This document shows, one piece after another, positions 46,867-56,492 of a stretch of 64,000 nt of DNA. This DNA comes from Flammeovirgaceae bacterium (GTDB lineage Bacteria; Bacteroidota; Bacteroidia; Cytophagales; Cyclobacteriaceae). Both the position numbers and the translations under genes were made by a program. The DNA lies in NCBI GenBank assembly GCA_013204595.1, contig JABMNK010000031.1:1-64000 (forward strand), given 5' to 3'. Below the pieces are notes generated by a model, which had not been told where the DNA came from, did no database searches, and was given only the letters and a program-made list of their open reading frames with translations. The first letter of the stretch is position 1. Each line of letters begins with the position of its first letter.

Positions 46867-47631
46867 TTACTTGACATCTTTATAGGAAAGGGTCAGAAAA
46901 GAAATTCCCCAAAAGGCAAGTATATAAATTCCCGCAATCATCAAGCTTGTATTTAATGGAATGGCGTCTACAAGAACGGCAACTTGAATACCCTTAGGAG
47001 TAGGAACAGGGGTCAGGTTAGAAATAATTTCCAAAGGTAAAAATTGAGCGATGGCGTCAGGCACTAAATAGCTTAAAACGGACTCGAAAAATATAGAAAA
47101 GGTAAACATGATTATGGCTAGAGCAGAAGAACGAATGACTATAGCTATTATTAATCCAAGCGACATGTAGCCTAAGGATTGAACAAAGTATATAAGCAAG
47201 TATTTAATATCCGTTAAGAATGAGCCATCGCTTCCTGACACAAACCCAAGGATTCCGACAATTAAGAATAAATAAAATGTTGTTAAAAACGAAAAGGAAC
47301 TACTTAAAAGAATTTTGGATAGAATAAAATCTGATTTACTTTGACCATCAATTACGTGTTGTCTAAACGTTTTAAAAGAAAATTCATTGCAGACCAAAAT
47401 AACCAACAACATCCCTATTAACAAGTTAAACCAACTGGCGATATAGGTAATGTTATTCCATACCTCTGGGAAATGATAAATGGCAGTAAAATCTATAGGG
47501 AAAGAATCTAATTTAATTTGCCCTAATCCATAAAAGAAAAACGGAGTAAAAAAGAAAAACAATCCAAAAATTACCCAGAAGGTGGAATAAGGAATTATTT
47601 TTTTGTACTCTATTTTGAGGAGTTTTAACAT
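46867..47631 (-). CDS. ABC exporter permease (ABC-2 type, BcrB-like)
   Basis: This 254-residue protein has six predicted membrane helices, for example TFWVIFGLFFFFTPFFFYGL (about 17-36) and LLIGMLLVILVCNEFSF (about 71-87). The latter precedes the TFRQHVIDGQSKSDFI segment (ABC-2 permeases of the bacitracin/lantibiotic-immunity type have such a block after helix 2). It lies directly after its ATPase gene with no gap. Substrate unknown; self-protection against a peptide or an export role is possible. Confidence 0.87.
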   Translation of the reverse strand: MLKLLKIEYKKIIPYSTFWVIFGLFFFFTPFFFYGLGQIKLDSFPIDFTAIYHFPEVWNNITYIASWFNLLIGMLLVILVCNEFSFKTFRQHVIDGQSKSDFILSKILLSSSFSFLTTFYLFLIVGILGFVSGSDGSFLTDIKYLLIYFVQSLGYMSLGLIIAIVIRSSALAIIMFTFSIFFESVLSYLVPDAIAQFLPLEIISNLTPVPTPKGIQVAVLVDAIPLNTSLMIAGIYILAFWGISFLTLSYKDVK

Positions 47632-48519
47632 TTATTTTATTAATTCTAAAAAGTTACTTTCTAAATCAGATTTCTGAATACTAATTTCAGAAACCACAAT
47701 ACCTTCTTCAAATAACGCTTTATTAAGATATGCCCCGTCTTTCCCGGTTGCTAGAATTAATGATAGTTTATCTCCATTTTTCCGAACATGACTCACGCCA
47801 TCTATTTGTGCCAAAACCCGTTCTAGAAGTACTATATTTTCTGACGATACAACAACTTTTGCTTGGTTATTCAGGACGGATTCAATGGGTCCATATGTTA
47901 ACAAGTTCCCTAGTTTTAATATGGCTACGTGGGTGCAGATTTTTTCAACTTCATCTAAAATATGACTCGCCATAATAATGGTTTTACCTTGGTTGGCTAA
48001 ATCTAGAATAACATTTCTAATGTCAGCTATTCCTTGTGGATCTAAACCATTGGATGGTTCATCTAAAACTAAGGTTTCGGGATTTCCGAGCAGCGCAGAA
48101 GCAATGGCCAGACGCTGTTTCATTCCCAAAGAAAACGTTTTGAACTTAGAATCAGCCCTATATAGCAAGTCTAGTTTAGTTAACACCCGATCAACTTCAT
48201 TTTCTGAGACCCCCTTTATTTTACAAGCAATCGATAAGTTTTGTCTAGCCGATAAGTAGGGGTAAAAATTTGGTGTTTCTAAAAGCGACCCGATTTTTTT
48301 CCTGTCAAATTTAGTAGGCCTATTTCCGTTCCAAGAATAAGAACCCATATCAGGATTTAAAGCGCCTAATATAATGCCTAAAGTGGTTGTTTTCCCACTA
48401 CCATTTGGCCCAAGAATACCGTAAATCTCACCTTTGTTAATTTGAAGAGATACATTATTTAATGCTTTTACGTGCCCGTATCGTTTCGATACGTTATTGA
48501 TACTTAGTATTTCATTCAA
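47632..48519 (-). CDS. ABC exporter ATP-binding protein (BcrA-like)
   Basis: The 295-residue ATPase has Walker A GPNGSGKTTTLGIILG (about 38-53), the signature SLGMKQRLAIASALLGNP (about 135-152), Walker B TLVLDEPSNGLDPQG (about 154-168) and the switch His in ASHILDEVEK. It differs clearly from the NatA-like ATPase at 44412 and pairs with the six-helix permease that follows. A minus-strand TATCTTTA box with CTTG 20 bases farther upstream (48543-48574) is a likely promoter. Confidence 0.93.
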   Translation of the reverse strand: MNEILSINNVSKRYGHVKALNNVSLQINKGEIYGILGPNGSGKTTTLGIILGALNPDMGSYSWNGNRPTKFDRKKIGSLLETPNFYPYLSARQNLSIACKIKGVSENEVDRVLTKLDLLYRADSKFKTFSLGMKQRLAIASALLGNPETLVLDEPSNGLDPQGIADIRNVILDLANQGKTIIMASHILDEVEKICTHVAILKLGNLLTYGPIESVLNNQAKVVVSSENIVLLERVLAQIDGVSHVRKNGDKLSLILATGKDGAYLNKALFEEGIVVSEISIQKSDLESNFLELIK

Positions 48520-48997
48520 TAGTTATCAATCTTATATTTCCGTAAAGATATAGGTTAGATGATCCCTTTTCAAGCCATTTAACTAAATTTAAGAAAGACC
48601 TTCACGCCTAATAATGGTTGTGACTATTCCGTTTAATATTTATGAGATATTGAATAAATGGATATGATTTCGATCTTTTTTTTATGTTGTATGACCTCTG
48701 TTTCTTTGCTGAGTAGCAGCTTGAAGGTCATCTATTTTTAGATGGGTACAGTTAAAATTAACCAGGGCTACTGGATCACTAACCAAAAATTATTTAACGG
48801 CTATCGTAGTAATAAAAACCTTTAGGGGAGTCAATAGCATTGGATGTATTTGCTCGTAATTTTAAGGCCACGTGTCAACATTCAGCAAACTATTTAATCA
48901 TAGCTTAAAGTCATCCTATTAGGGACTGGTGAATGATGTCTTTTTTCATCATTACTCAGGGCTATTTTTTTATTATCTTAGGCCACACAATTATTCG
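48520..48997. other. Long non-coding gap between ABC exporter and histidine kinase
   Basis: Apart from the promoter of the ABC pair at its left end, about 400 bases hold nothing I can name. The minus strand has a 35-codon open stretch without a start (48685-48789, reading DPVALVNFNCTHLKIDDLQ), which might be a decayed gene end but could equally be chance. The plus strand has a GTG-led frame from 48929 that I treat as leader of the kinase gene. Confidence 0.4.
48543..48574 (-). promoter_or_regulatory. Candidate promoter of the BcrAB-like exporter
   Basis: On the minus strand CTTG (48571-48574) is followed after 20 bases by TATCTTTA (48543-48550), one base from TAnnTTTG. It lies about 24 bases before the start of the ATPase gene. 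Confidence 0.4.
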
Positions 48998-50218
48998 ATG
49001 AGTCGCTTTAGAATACTTAATGCAATAGACGTATACGCCACCGGAACCATTCAGAAATGGATCGTTCTCGGTCTTTCCTTGGGCATAGGCATTGGATCTG
49101 TACTTTACACCAATAAGCTGGTTAAAGAAATTAAGAAAAGGGAGGATTGGCAAGTGAATTTATACGCCAAAACACTTGAGTTTATAGCGAATGAGCATGA
49201 GACTAATCAAAATGCTCTTTTTGCATTAGAAGAAATTATCCAAGCCAATACGACCATTCCAGTTATTTTGACGAATGAGAATGGTAGTCCTGTTTTTTAT
49301 AAAAACTTACCTAAGGCAGACGTCTTGACGGATCCAGAGGAGCGGGAATATTATTTACTACAAAAAATCAGTGAAATGGGCTTAATCAAAGCGCCCATCC
49401 TTGTGAATTTAGTTGATGCCAGAGGCAATCAGTACGGTCAAACCATGATTTATTTTGAAGATTCCCTGCTCTTGGGTCGCTTGCGTTATTACCCTTATGT
49501 CCAGCTTTCGATTATTTTGGTTTTTGTGATGGTTGTGTTCATTGTGTTCGATTTTTCGAGATTGTCAGAGCAAAATAGGGTCTGGGTAGGTTTGGCAAAA
49601 GAGACAGCGCATCAGTTAGGTACTCCTTTGTCCTCTCTGATGGCATGGGTGTTGCATTTTAAGGATAAATATGCCGAAGACCCTTATATCGAAGAGCTAG
49701 ATAAGGATGTGCAACGACTGGAGATCATTACCCAGAGGTTTAGTAGTATTGGTAGCATGCCCAAAATGCACGTTTTAAATGTTTACGATCAAGTTGTGAC
49801 TACTATCGAATATCTCAAGTCTAGGGTTAGCAAAAAAGTCATCTTTACTATTTACGCAAGTGATGTAAAGGAGACTTGTTCCAAAATGAATGCCGAGTTA
49901 TTTTCGTGGGTAATTGAGAATTTAGTGAAGAATGCAGTAGATGCAATGTCTGGAGCGGGCCAGATTTCTATTTATATGAGTAAAACAGGAGTAGATAAAT
50001 TGACTTTGGACATTGAAGATGATGGAAAGGGAATGACGCCAAAAACGACTCGTCAAATCTTTAGCCCTGGTTATACTACCAAAGCTAGAGGCTGGGGTCT
50101 TGGATTGACCTTGAGTAAGCGTATTATTGAAAATTATCATAGGGGCAAAATCATTATTAAAAAATCGGCCTTAGATAAGGGCACCACCTTTCGTATACTT
50201 TTGGATATAGCGATATGA
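48998..50218 (+). CDS. Membrane sensor histidine kinase
   Basis: From ATG 48998 the kinase has 406 residues. It has a first membrane helix (WIVLGLSLGIGIGSVLY, about 19-35), a periplasmic sensor of some 120 residues, a second helix (SIILVFVMVVFIVFDF, about 167-182), and then, without HAMP, a HisKA-like part with LAKETAHQLGTPLSSLMAW (His about 206). The ATPase domain shows NLVKNAVDAM, DDGKGMTP and GWGLGLTLSKRII. The longest frame starts at GTG 48929 but the first 23 residues look unlike a signal. No response regulator is adjacent, so it is an orphan. It overlaps the next gene by 4 bases. Confidence 0.92.
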   Translation: MSRFRILNAIDVYATGTIQKWIVLGLSLGIGIGSVLYTNKLVKEIKKREDWQVNLYAKTLEFIANEHETNQNALFALEEIIQANTTIPVILTNENGSPVFYKNLPKADVLTDPEEREYYLLQKISEMGLIKAPILVNLVDARGNQYGQTMIYFEDSLLLGRLRYYPYVQLSIILVFVMVVFIVFDFSRLSEQNRVWVGLAKETAHQLGTPLSSLMAWVLHFKDKYAEDPYIEELDKDVQRLEIITQRFSSIGSMPKMHVLNVYDQVVTTIEYLKSRVSKKVIFTIYASDVKETCSKMNAELFSWVIENLVKNAVDAMSGAGQISIYMSKTGVDKLTLDIEDDGKGMTPKTTRQIFSPGYTTKARGWGLGLTLSKRIIENYHRGKIIIKKSALDKGTTFRILLDIAI

Positions 50219-51225
50219 TAGTGATCAATGAGGCAAAAGCGAGAAAATTAATAGTGCATTTTCATGCCAAAGAGTCAATTATTTCTCCTGATTACCTCGA
50301 ATGTGATTCGCTGATTTCCGTTCCGTTAGCTCATGTCTTGCTTTCAAGAATTATCGAGGCTCCCGGGGAATTCATTTTTAATCATCAAGTTTCTCTTGCT
50401 CTCAATCCTGTGAGAATGCTTATGAAAGCATATTTTGAAGGTCAAAAAAACCTCCAAGAGCTATCTGAAGCCATAATGAAAGTGTTATCAAGTTCGGAGA
50501 AAAACATCAGTGAAGGACAGGTTTATGTCGTGGATTTCGACCAAGTCGTATTGGATGGGATTGAATGTAAGGCATTGGGGATTTTCAAAATAGATAGAAA
50601 ACAACCTTTTATTGAAAGTGATGTGAGCTTAAGAGGAATGAAAATGACCTTAAATGAGGGGGTTGGTAAACGAGACTTCAATAAAGGCGCGTTGATCTTA
50701 CTTCCTAGTGACCAGGAAGAGATGGTGCTAAAGGTTTTTCAAAATCATCCTGATATAAAATATTGGAAAAATGAATTTTTAGATATCAGGCCACTTGAGA
50801 ATGAATTTTATCAGACAAAAAACACCCTTGATTTGTACAAAGATTTTGCTTTAAAAGGGCCGACAGCGTTAGGGAAAATTGATCAGATGGATTTACTAAA
50901 CCGCACTGTTGACTATTTTGGAAATAATAACGAATATAATCAAGCTGAATTTGAGGATGAAGTTTTGGCCTCAAGTGAGATTAAACAAGCCTTCCAGGTT
51001 TACAAAGAGGACTTCGAAAAAAAGCATGGCATGGCAGAAATTAGCGATCAATTTGCTATTTCAAAACCCGCCTTCAAGGCGGCAAAAAAATACATTCGAT
51101 CAGTAATCAAATTAGATCGAAACTTTCATGTTTATGTACACGGCCAACGACAAGAGATTGAGCGGGGCTACGATGAAGTAAGAGGTAAAAATTTTTACAA
51201 ATTGTATTTTGATGAAGAAAGTTGA
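50215..51225 (+). CDS. 37-kDa nucleoid-associated protein (YejK/NdpA family)
   Basis: The 336-residue product matches the nucleoid-associated protein family PF04245 (NdpA/YejK). It has the middle block GQVYVVDFDQVVLDGIECKALGIFKI (split around 101-126), where the family keeps a beta-rich core, then KGALILLPSDQEEM, and SDQFAISKPAFKAAKKYIRS near the C-terminus. Proteins of this family bind DNA or act near the nucleoid; the molecular function is not settled. Its start overlaps the stop of the sensor kinase by 4 bases (ATGA), which suggests coupled expression. Confidence 0.88.
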   Translation: MIVINEAKARKLIVHFHAKESIISPDYLECDSLISVPLAHVLLSRIIEAPGEFIFNHQVSLALNPVRMLMKAYFEGQKNLQELSEAIMKVLSSSEKNISEGQVYVVDFDQVVLDGIECKALGIFKIDRKQPFIESDVSLRGMKMTLNEGVGKRDFNKGALILLPSDQEEMVLKVFQNHPDIKYWKNEFLDIRPLENEFYQTKNTLDLYKDFALKGPTALGKIDQMDLLNRTVDYFGNNNEYNQAEFEDEVLASSEIKQAFQVYKEDFEKKHGMAEISDQFAISKPAFKAAKKYIRSVIKLDRNFHVYVHGQRQEIERGYDEVRGKNFYKLYFDEES

Positions 51226-51241
51226 GGAATAAATCAGGTGG

Positions 51242-52063
51242 CTATAGGTGGCTCCAAACCTGTTCTAGATGTGCCTTGGTGGCCCGAATGCCTTCTGGCT
51301 CCCCGAGCACTGTCCCCTCATATTCAATACCAATATGGCCGTCGTAATGTGCATTTTTCACTAAGGTCAACATTTTTTGAAAGTCAAAATTTCTGTGTAA
51401 ACCATTTTTATCAAAGTTATATGACTTTGCACTGACGCCTTTGGCATAGGGCAAAAATTCCTCAACACCTTTGTATAGGTCGTAGCTCTCTAGGCAAGAG
51501 CCATCTTGTGTGCTTCCCCATTTCGCACTTAAGCACCAGTTCCCAAAGTCTGGAAGTGTCCCAAGGTTAGGGAGATTGATGGCTTTAATTATTTCCACAA
51601 TCAAAGGCGCATTGGAACTAAATAATCCATGATTTTCAATCAGGATGTTTATGTTTTCTTGTGCAGCATAGGTCGAGAGTTTTGTAAGCCCATCAGTCAA
51701 TGCATTTTTAAAAATAGTTGAATTATCTGCGCCAAATGCGTTGACTCTTATTGAATGGCATTCCATGGTTTTTGCAGCATGGATCCATTTATAATGATTC
51801 GCTACTGCAGTTTGACGATTTTGGTCATCAGCATCGCCCAAGTCACCTTCATCATCAACCATAATGAGTAAATTCTTGACCCCTATCTCATCGGAACGCA
51901 TTTTCATCATTTGCCAAAAGGATTCATTTGAGCCTTTATCTTTATAAAAGCTATTGACATATTCTACAGCCTCGATTTGATACTCTTTTTTAGCGATAGC
52001 CGCAAAATCGATAGGATCTAACCTACCTGTTTCAAATGCACGATGTAAAGACCATTGGGCCAA
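51242..52063 (-). CDS. Sugar phosphate isomerase/epimerase (TIM barrel), N-terminus out of frame
   Basis: The 273 residues that are in frame cover the xylose-isomerase-like TIM barrel of the sugar phosphate isomerase/epimerase family. They show LAQWSLHRAF at the start, NILIENHGLFSSNAPLI (about 138-154), LGTLPDFGNWCL and HIGIEYEG near the end, with metal-binding Glu/Asp/His positions typical of the family. The only start for this frame is TTG at 52063, which begins inside what should be a beta-strand. The sequence upstream encodes a Tat signal peptide in another frame (52090-52179), so the gene seems to have a one-base frameshift or error near its 5' end. Substrate unknown. It converges with the nucleoid protein gene. 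Confidence 0.85.
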   Translation of the reverse strand: MAQWSLHRAFETGRLDPIDFAAIAKKEYQIEAVEYVNSFYKDKGSNESFWQMMKMRSDEIGVKNLLIMVDDEGDLGDADDQNRQTAVANHYKWIHAAKTMECHSIRVNAFGADNSTIFKNALTDGLTKLSTYAAQENINILIENHGLFSSNAPLIVEIIKAINLPNLGTLPDFGNWCLSAKWGSTQDGSCLESYDLYKGVEEFLPYAKGVSAKSYNFDKNGLHRNFDFQKMLTLVKNAHYDGHIGIEYEGTVLGEPEGIRATKAHLEQVWSHL

Positions 52064-52089
52064 TGAGAGTTTTATATCCGACTGCTTTG

Positions 52090-52179
52090 TTAGACTTTTT
52101 GCAACCGAAAAAAAGGCATTTGGAGGCTTAAAAAACCGAGGGCGTTTTGTTTTATAAAAATTCTTCTGGATGATTTCAT
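52090..52179 (-). pseudogene. Out-of-frame Tat signal peptide of the isomerase gene
   Basis: ATG at 52179 opens a 29-codon frame, MKSSRRIFIKQNALGFLSL..., with a perfect twin-arginine motif SRRIFIKQ. It stops at 52090. The isomerase frame, one base out of step, is open across the same stretch and reads PPNAFFSVAKSLTKQSDIKL just before LAQWSLH. Joining the two near 52124-52130 (one base inserted) yields a smooth signal and mature start (LSLPNAFFSVAK). Confidence 0.7.
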
Positions 52180-52269
52180 TGAGGGTTCTTTAAAAGACTT
52201 TTTGTATTAACAATATAACAATTCTTTGAGAAACAATAAACCAAAAACGAATTTGAATTTTTAGTGCAC

Positions 52270-52307
52270 CAAAATAAGTTATATCTGACGTTGAAATGCT
52301 TATTTTG
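52270..52307. repeat. Inverted repeat in the atpD upstream region
   Basis: CAAAATAAG (52270-52278) and CTTATTTTG (52299-52307) are perfect inverted repeats separated by 20 bases. They lie 31 bases upstream of the -33 box of the atpD promoter, and could be an operator or chance in AT-rich DNA. Confidence 0.35.
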
Positions 52308-52337
52308 AATAATACTGATCAACTTTAATCAATCTGC

Positions 52338-52368
52338 TTTGTCAACTATAAATTTTAATCTAATTTTG
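52338..52368 (+). promoter_or_regulatory. Promoter of atpD-atpC
   Basis: TTTG (52338-52341), a 19-base spacer and TAATTTTG (52361-52368) match the Bacteroidota -33/-7 consensus in sequence and spacing. Transcription should begin near 52375, about 30 bases before the atpD ATG. It is the best promoter in the window. Confidence 0.75.
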
Positions 52369-52380
52369 CAGTCAAATTAA

Positions 52381-53904
<1,524 letters not shown>

Positions 53905-53906
53905 TT

Positions 53907-54170
53907 ATGTTGATTGAAATTGTCACCCCGGACGAAAAAATTTTTGAGGGAGAAGTGAGTAGTGCGATTTTTCCTGGATCACATGGATCTTTTCAGATTT
54001 TAAATAATCATGCGGCGTTAGTCTCAACCTTAGGGAAGGGTGAGATCAAATTTGTCAAGGTGATCAACAACAATAAGTCTGAAGAGATTCAAATTCAGGT
54101 AGATGGTGGTGTTGTGGAAGTTTTGAATAACAAAGTGACGGTACTTGCTGAGAAAGTCATCAAAGAATAG
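53907..54170 (+). CDS. atpC: ATP synthase F1 subunit epsilon, short form
   Basis: The 87-residue protein begins MLIEIVTPDEKIFEGEVSS and holds the beta-sandwich domain of epsilon (PGSHGSFQILNNHAALVSTL, about 23-42), ending just after VTVLAEKVIKE. The C-terminal pair of helices found in E. coli epsilon, which inhibits ATP hydrolysis, is absent; short epsilons of this kind are common in Bacteroidota. It begins 2 bases after atpD and is followed by a terminator. Confidence 0.95.
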   Translation: MLIEIVTPDEKIFEGEVSSAIFPGSHGSFQILNNHAALVSTLGKGEIKFVKVINNNKSEEIQIQVDGGVVEVLNNKVTVLAEKVIKE

Positions 54171-54193
54171 TTACAAAAAAAATGCGATCAGAA

Positions 54194-54217
54194 GGCCACT
54201 TTTTTAGTGGCTTTTTT
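54194..54217 (+). terminator. Terminator of atpD-atpC
   Basis: GCCACT (54195-54200) pairs with AGTGGC (54206-54211), with a T-rich loop, and runs into six T. Confidence 0.85.
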
Positions 54218-54245
54218 GTTGACTGATGTGCTGAAACATCGCAGA

Positions 54246-56102
54246 TTATCTATTTAAAAAGTCGTTAGAGATAAATTGATAGACAGCCTTTCCATAATCT
54301 TTTGAAGGTTCGAATGACCCATCAAAAGTTGAGGTGTTAATTTCAGCATTATAAATTTGTGTCATAGAATCTGTAATAACGCCAAAACCGTCGCCATAGC
54401 TATAGTATGCTCTCGGTTTGTAATTAGGCGAAAAGATATTACGGCCATAGAAATAATCCGTATGATCAATTCGAAGCTGTTGCAGCAATGTTGGCGCTAA
54501 ATCCAATTGACAACTCAAAGTTGATACCACAGTATCTGAAACGTTCAATGCTCCGCCAAGCCAAAGCATTGGGATATGAAAAGTTTCCTTTTGTCCATTG
54601 GTGGTATTTCCAATATGGGTATTTCCGTGGTCTGCGAGTATTACAATAAGTGTATTGTTCCACCAACTAGTTTTTTTAGCTTTTTCAATAAAGTTGCCTA
54701 AGCATTGATCGGTATAATACATGGAACTTTGAAAATTAGCTGAGATGGTTTGATCTCCAAATTTCTTTGGGATTGGAATATCAAATGGTTCATGACTACT
54801 CAAGGTAAATAATGAATAAAAAAATGGGTTTTTGGTCTTCTGCAAGTCGTTAAACAACGTATCAAACATGATTCCGTCATGAACACCCCATTTGCTATTG
54901 GATGTTGAAAAAGGGAAATCTGATTTGCTCTTAATGAGATCTGCTTTTCCTTGACTAAAATAGGCCCTAAGGTTTGCGAAATTAATCTCACCACCATAGT
55001 AAAATGCAGTGTTATATGACTGATTCTTAAAGGTACGCATCAAGTGTGGTAAGCGTTGCGTTTTAAGCGTATTTTCTATAATCGCATCATAGGGAAGACC
55101 AGGATAACTACTGAAAATACTCCCAATACCCCTATTAGATCGATGGCCGGAAGCATAATAATTTGTGAATAAAACACCTTCATGACTTAACCTATTGAAT
55201 TGAGGCGTTACCCCGGTCTTACCACCAAGAACTTCGATGCCATTTGCGCTGAAACCTTCAAGTATGATTAATAACACATTTGGTTTTGACGGAAGGACTA
55301 GGGACCTAGTAGGTTCTACAGAATAGGCACCATTCAGCTCCTGGAATAATGAATTGGCTTGTTGTTCAGGCATGAGGTGGTATTGAGTCTCCATTTTTAA
55401 TATTTTTTTGATTGAGAATCCGAAGTTCCAAAGCGTATTTATGGCAGCATGATTGACCGATAGGTTTTGAGAATCAAAATATACCGCGCCTACATTAATG
55501 GGAATACCAAGACTTAAGGGCACAAGACTAAATCCTCCTCTAATAGGAAGAAGTGAGAGTGCAATAAGGAAAAAGAAGGCAATGGGAGACTTCCAGCGAA
55601 TACGTTTAGTGGAGGGGATGACAATTTTTTCTGAAAACCATCGGCTGCATTTAATATTACAATATATGAGGATTATAAAGAGCAACAGTGGCATCCATAG
55701 GGTGGCCAGATTTATTGAGTTGGTTATCTGGGTTGGCTTGCGGAGGTATATAAGGTGCATTACATCAAATTTTTCGCCCCAGTGAGTATATACTTCCATA
55801 TCTATCAGTTCGATGAGCGAGATGATACAAAGTATCAGACTTAAATAGCTAAAAATAAAGTAGCGTGTTAATTTGGGCTTAATAAAGGAAGCCATGCCCA
55901 TGAAGACGCTCGGAATTACCATTAAATAACCTATAAAAGAAAGGTCAAGTTTTAATCCATATACGTAGCTGAGTAGGAGGGATCGAAAGGGCGTTTCTTG
56001 ATAAATGCTCCAATTATAGGTAATAAAAAGAGTTCTGTAAAGAATGAAAATAAGTATAAATAGACTCCAGAGGAGAAGATATTGGAGGATTATCTTTTTC
56101 AT
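54246..56102 (-). CDS. LtaS-like membrane sulfatase/phosphoglycerol transferase family protein
   Basis: This 618-residue protein has five N-terminal membrane helices (about 1-190), a linker, and an extracytoplasmic alkaline-phosphatase/sulfatase domain (about 255-600). The domain opens PNVLLIILEGFSANGIEVLG with the first metal-binding Glu, has GHRSNRGIGSIFSS where the nucleophile Ser/Thr is expected, and LADHGNTHIGN with the later metal ligands. Enzymes of this kind add phosphoglycerol or phosphoethanolamine to surface glycans or lipids. Lipoteichoic acid itself is not expected in a Gram-negative, so the acceptor is unknown. It lies 75 bases downstream of the DUF6787 gene. Confidence 0.9.
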   Translation of the reverse strand: MKKIILQYLLLWSLFILIFILYRTLFITYNWSIYQETPFRSLLLSYVYGLKLDLSFIGYLMVIPSVFMGMASFIKPKLTRYFIFSYLSLILCIISLIELIDMEVYTHWGEKFDVMHLIYLRKPTQITNSINLATLWMPLLLFIILIYCNIKCSRWFSEKIVIPSTKRIRWKSPIAFFFLIALSLLPIRGGFSLVPLSLGIPINVGAVYFDSQNLSVNHAAINTLWNFGFSIKKILKMETQYHLMPEQQANSLFQELNGAYSVEPTRSLVLPSKPNVLLIILEGFSANGIEVLGGKTGVTPQFNRLSHEGVLFTNYYASGHRSNRGIGSIFSSYPGLPYDAIIENTLKTQRLPHLMRTFKNQSYNTAFYYGGEINFANLRAYFSQGKADLIKSKSDFPFSTSNSKWGVHDGIMFDTLFNDLQKTKNPFFYSLFTLSSHEPFDIPIPKKFGDQTISANFQSSMYYTDQCLGNFIEKAKKTSWWNNTLIVILADHGNTHIGNTTNGQKETFHIPMLWLGGALNVSDTVVSTLSCQLDLAPTLLQQLRIDHTDYFYGRNIFSPNYKPRAYYSYGDGFGVITDSMTQIYNAEINTSTFDGSFEPSKDYGKAVYQFISNDFLNR

Positions 56103-56177
56103 TAGAATCAGCTGAATAAATTCATTAATGAACGTGTAGGATCTATTTCAAAATAAAAATCTAGACAAGGGAATTGA

Positions 56178-56492
56178 TTATTTAATGTTTTTGTCACGCT
56201 TTTTGATTTTGAATCGCCGAATCATTTTCTTTTCATAGGCCCAAAAAAAATCAAATTGACCCAATAATGATCCATAAAAGAGCAATATGAGATTGTATAG
56301 GGGTAGGATACAAATAAAATAGATCACATTGAAGGTGGTGGTACGTGTTCCGTTTTCAGCAAAAAAGGCCACAATAGGGCGCTTTATAAGAACTACCGTA
56401 GTGCCAGTCAAGGCAAATACCACCAAGATGATCACAAACTGAAGAGAACTTTTGATGTTCCATTTATTTTTTAGTTTTTCAATCCAATTCAT
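56178..56492 (-). CDS. Small membrane protein, DUF6787-like
   Basis: This 104-residue protein begins with a short basic helix (WIEKLKNKWNIKSS), has two hydrophobic stretches (FVIILVVFALTGTTVVLI at about 19-36 and FICILPLYNLILLFYGSLLG at about 69-88), and ends with the basic tail FWAYEKKMIRRFKIKKRD. The tail and spacing match my memory of the Bacteroidota family DUF6787; function unknown. It overlaps the end of the pseudouridine synthase gene by 14 bases, so the two are probably coupled. Confidence 0.78.
   Translation of the reverse strand: MNWIEKLKNKWNIKSSLQFVIILVVFALTGTTVVLIKRPIVAFFAENGTRTTTFNVIYFICILPLYNLILLFYGSLLGQFDFFWAYEKKMIRRFKIKKRDKNIK

Noticed and set aside
46682-48731. Near-direct repeat (GAAGGTCAT at 46682-46690 and 48723-48731, 15 of 19 bases in extended alignment) flanking the BcrAB-like exporter, as if the pair had been inserted.
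   Set aside because: A 9-base match between two gaps of this size is expected about half the time by chance, and there are no terminal inverted repeats or transposase.
48685-48789. Open 35-codon stretch on the minus strand that reads protein-like.
   Set aside because: No start codon, no recognisable family, and length is within chance for this composition; kept only as a note in the gap entry.
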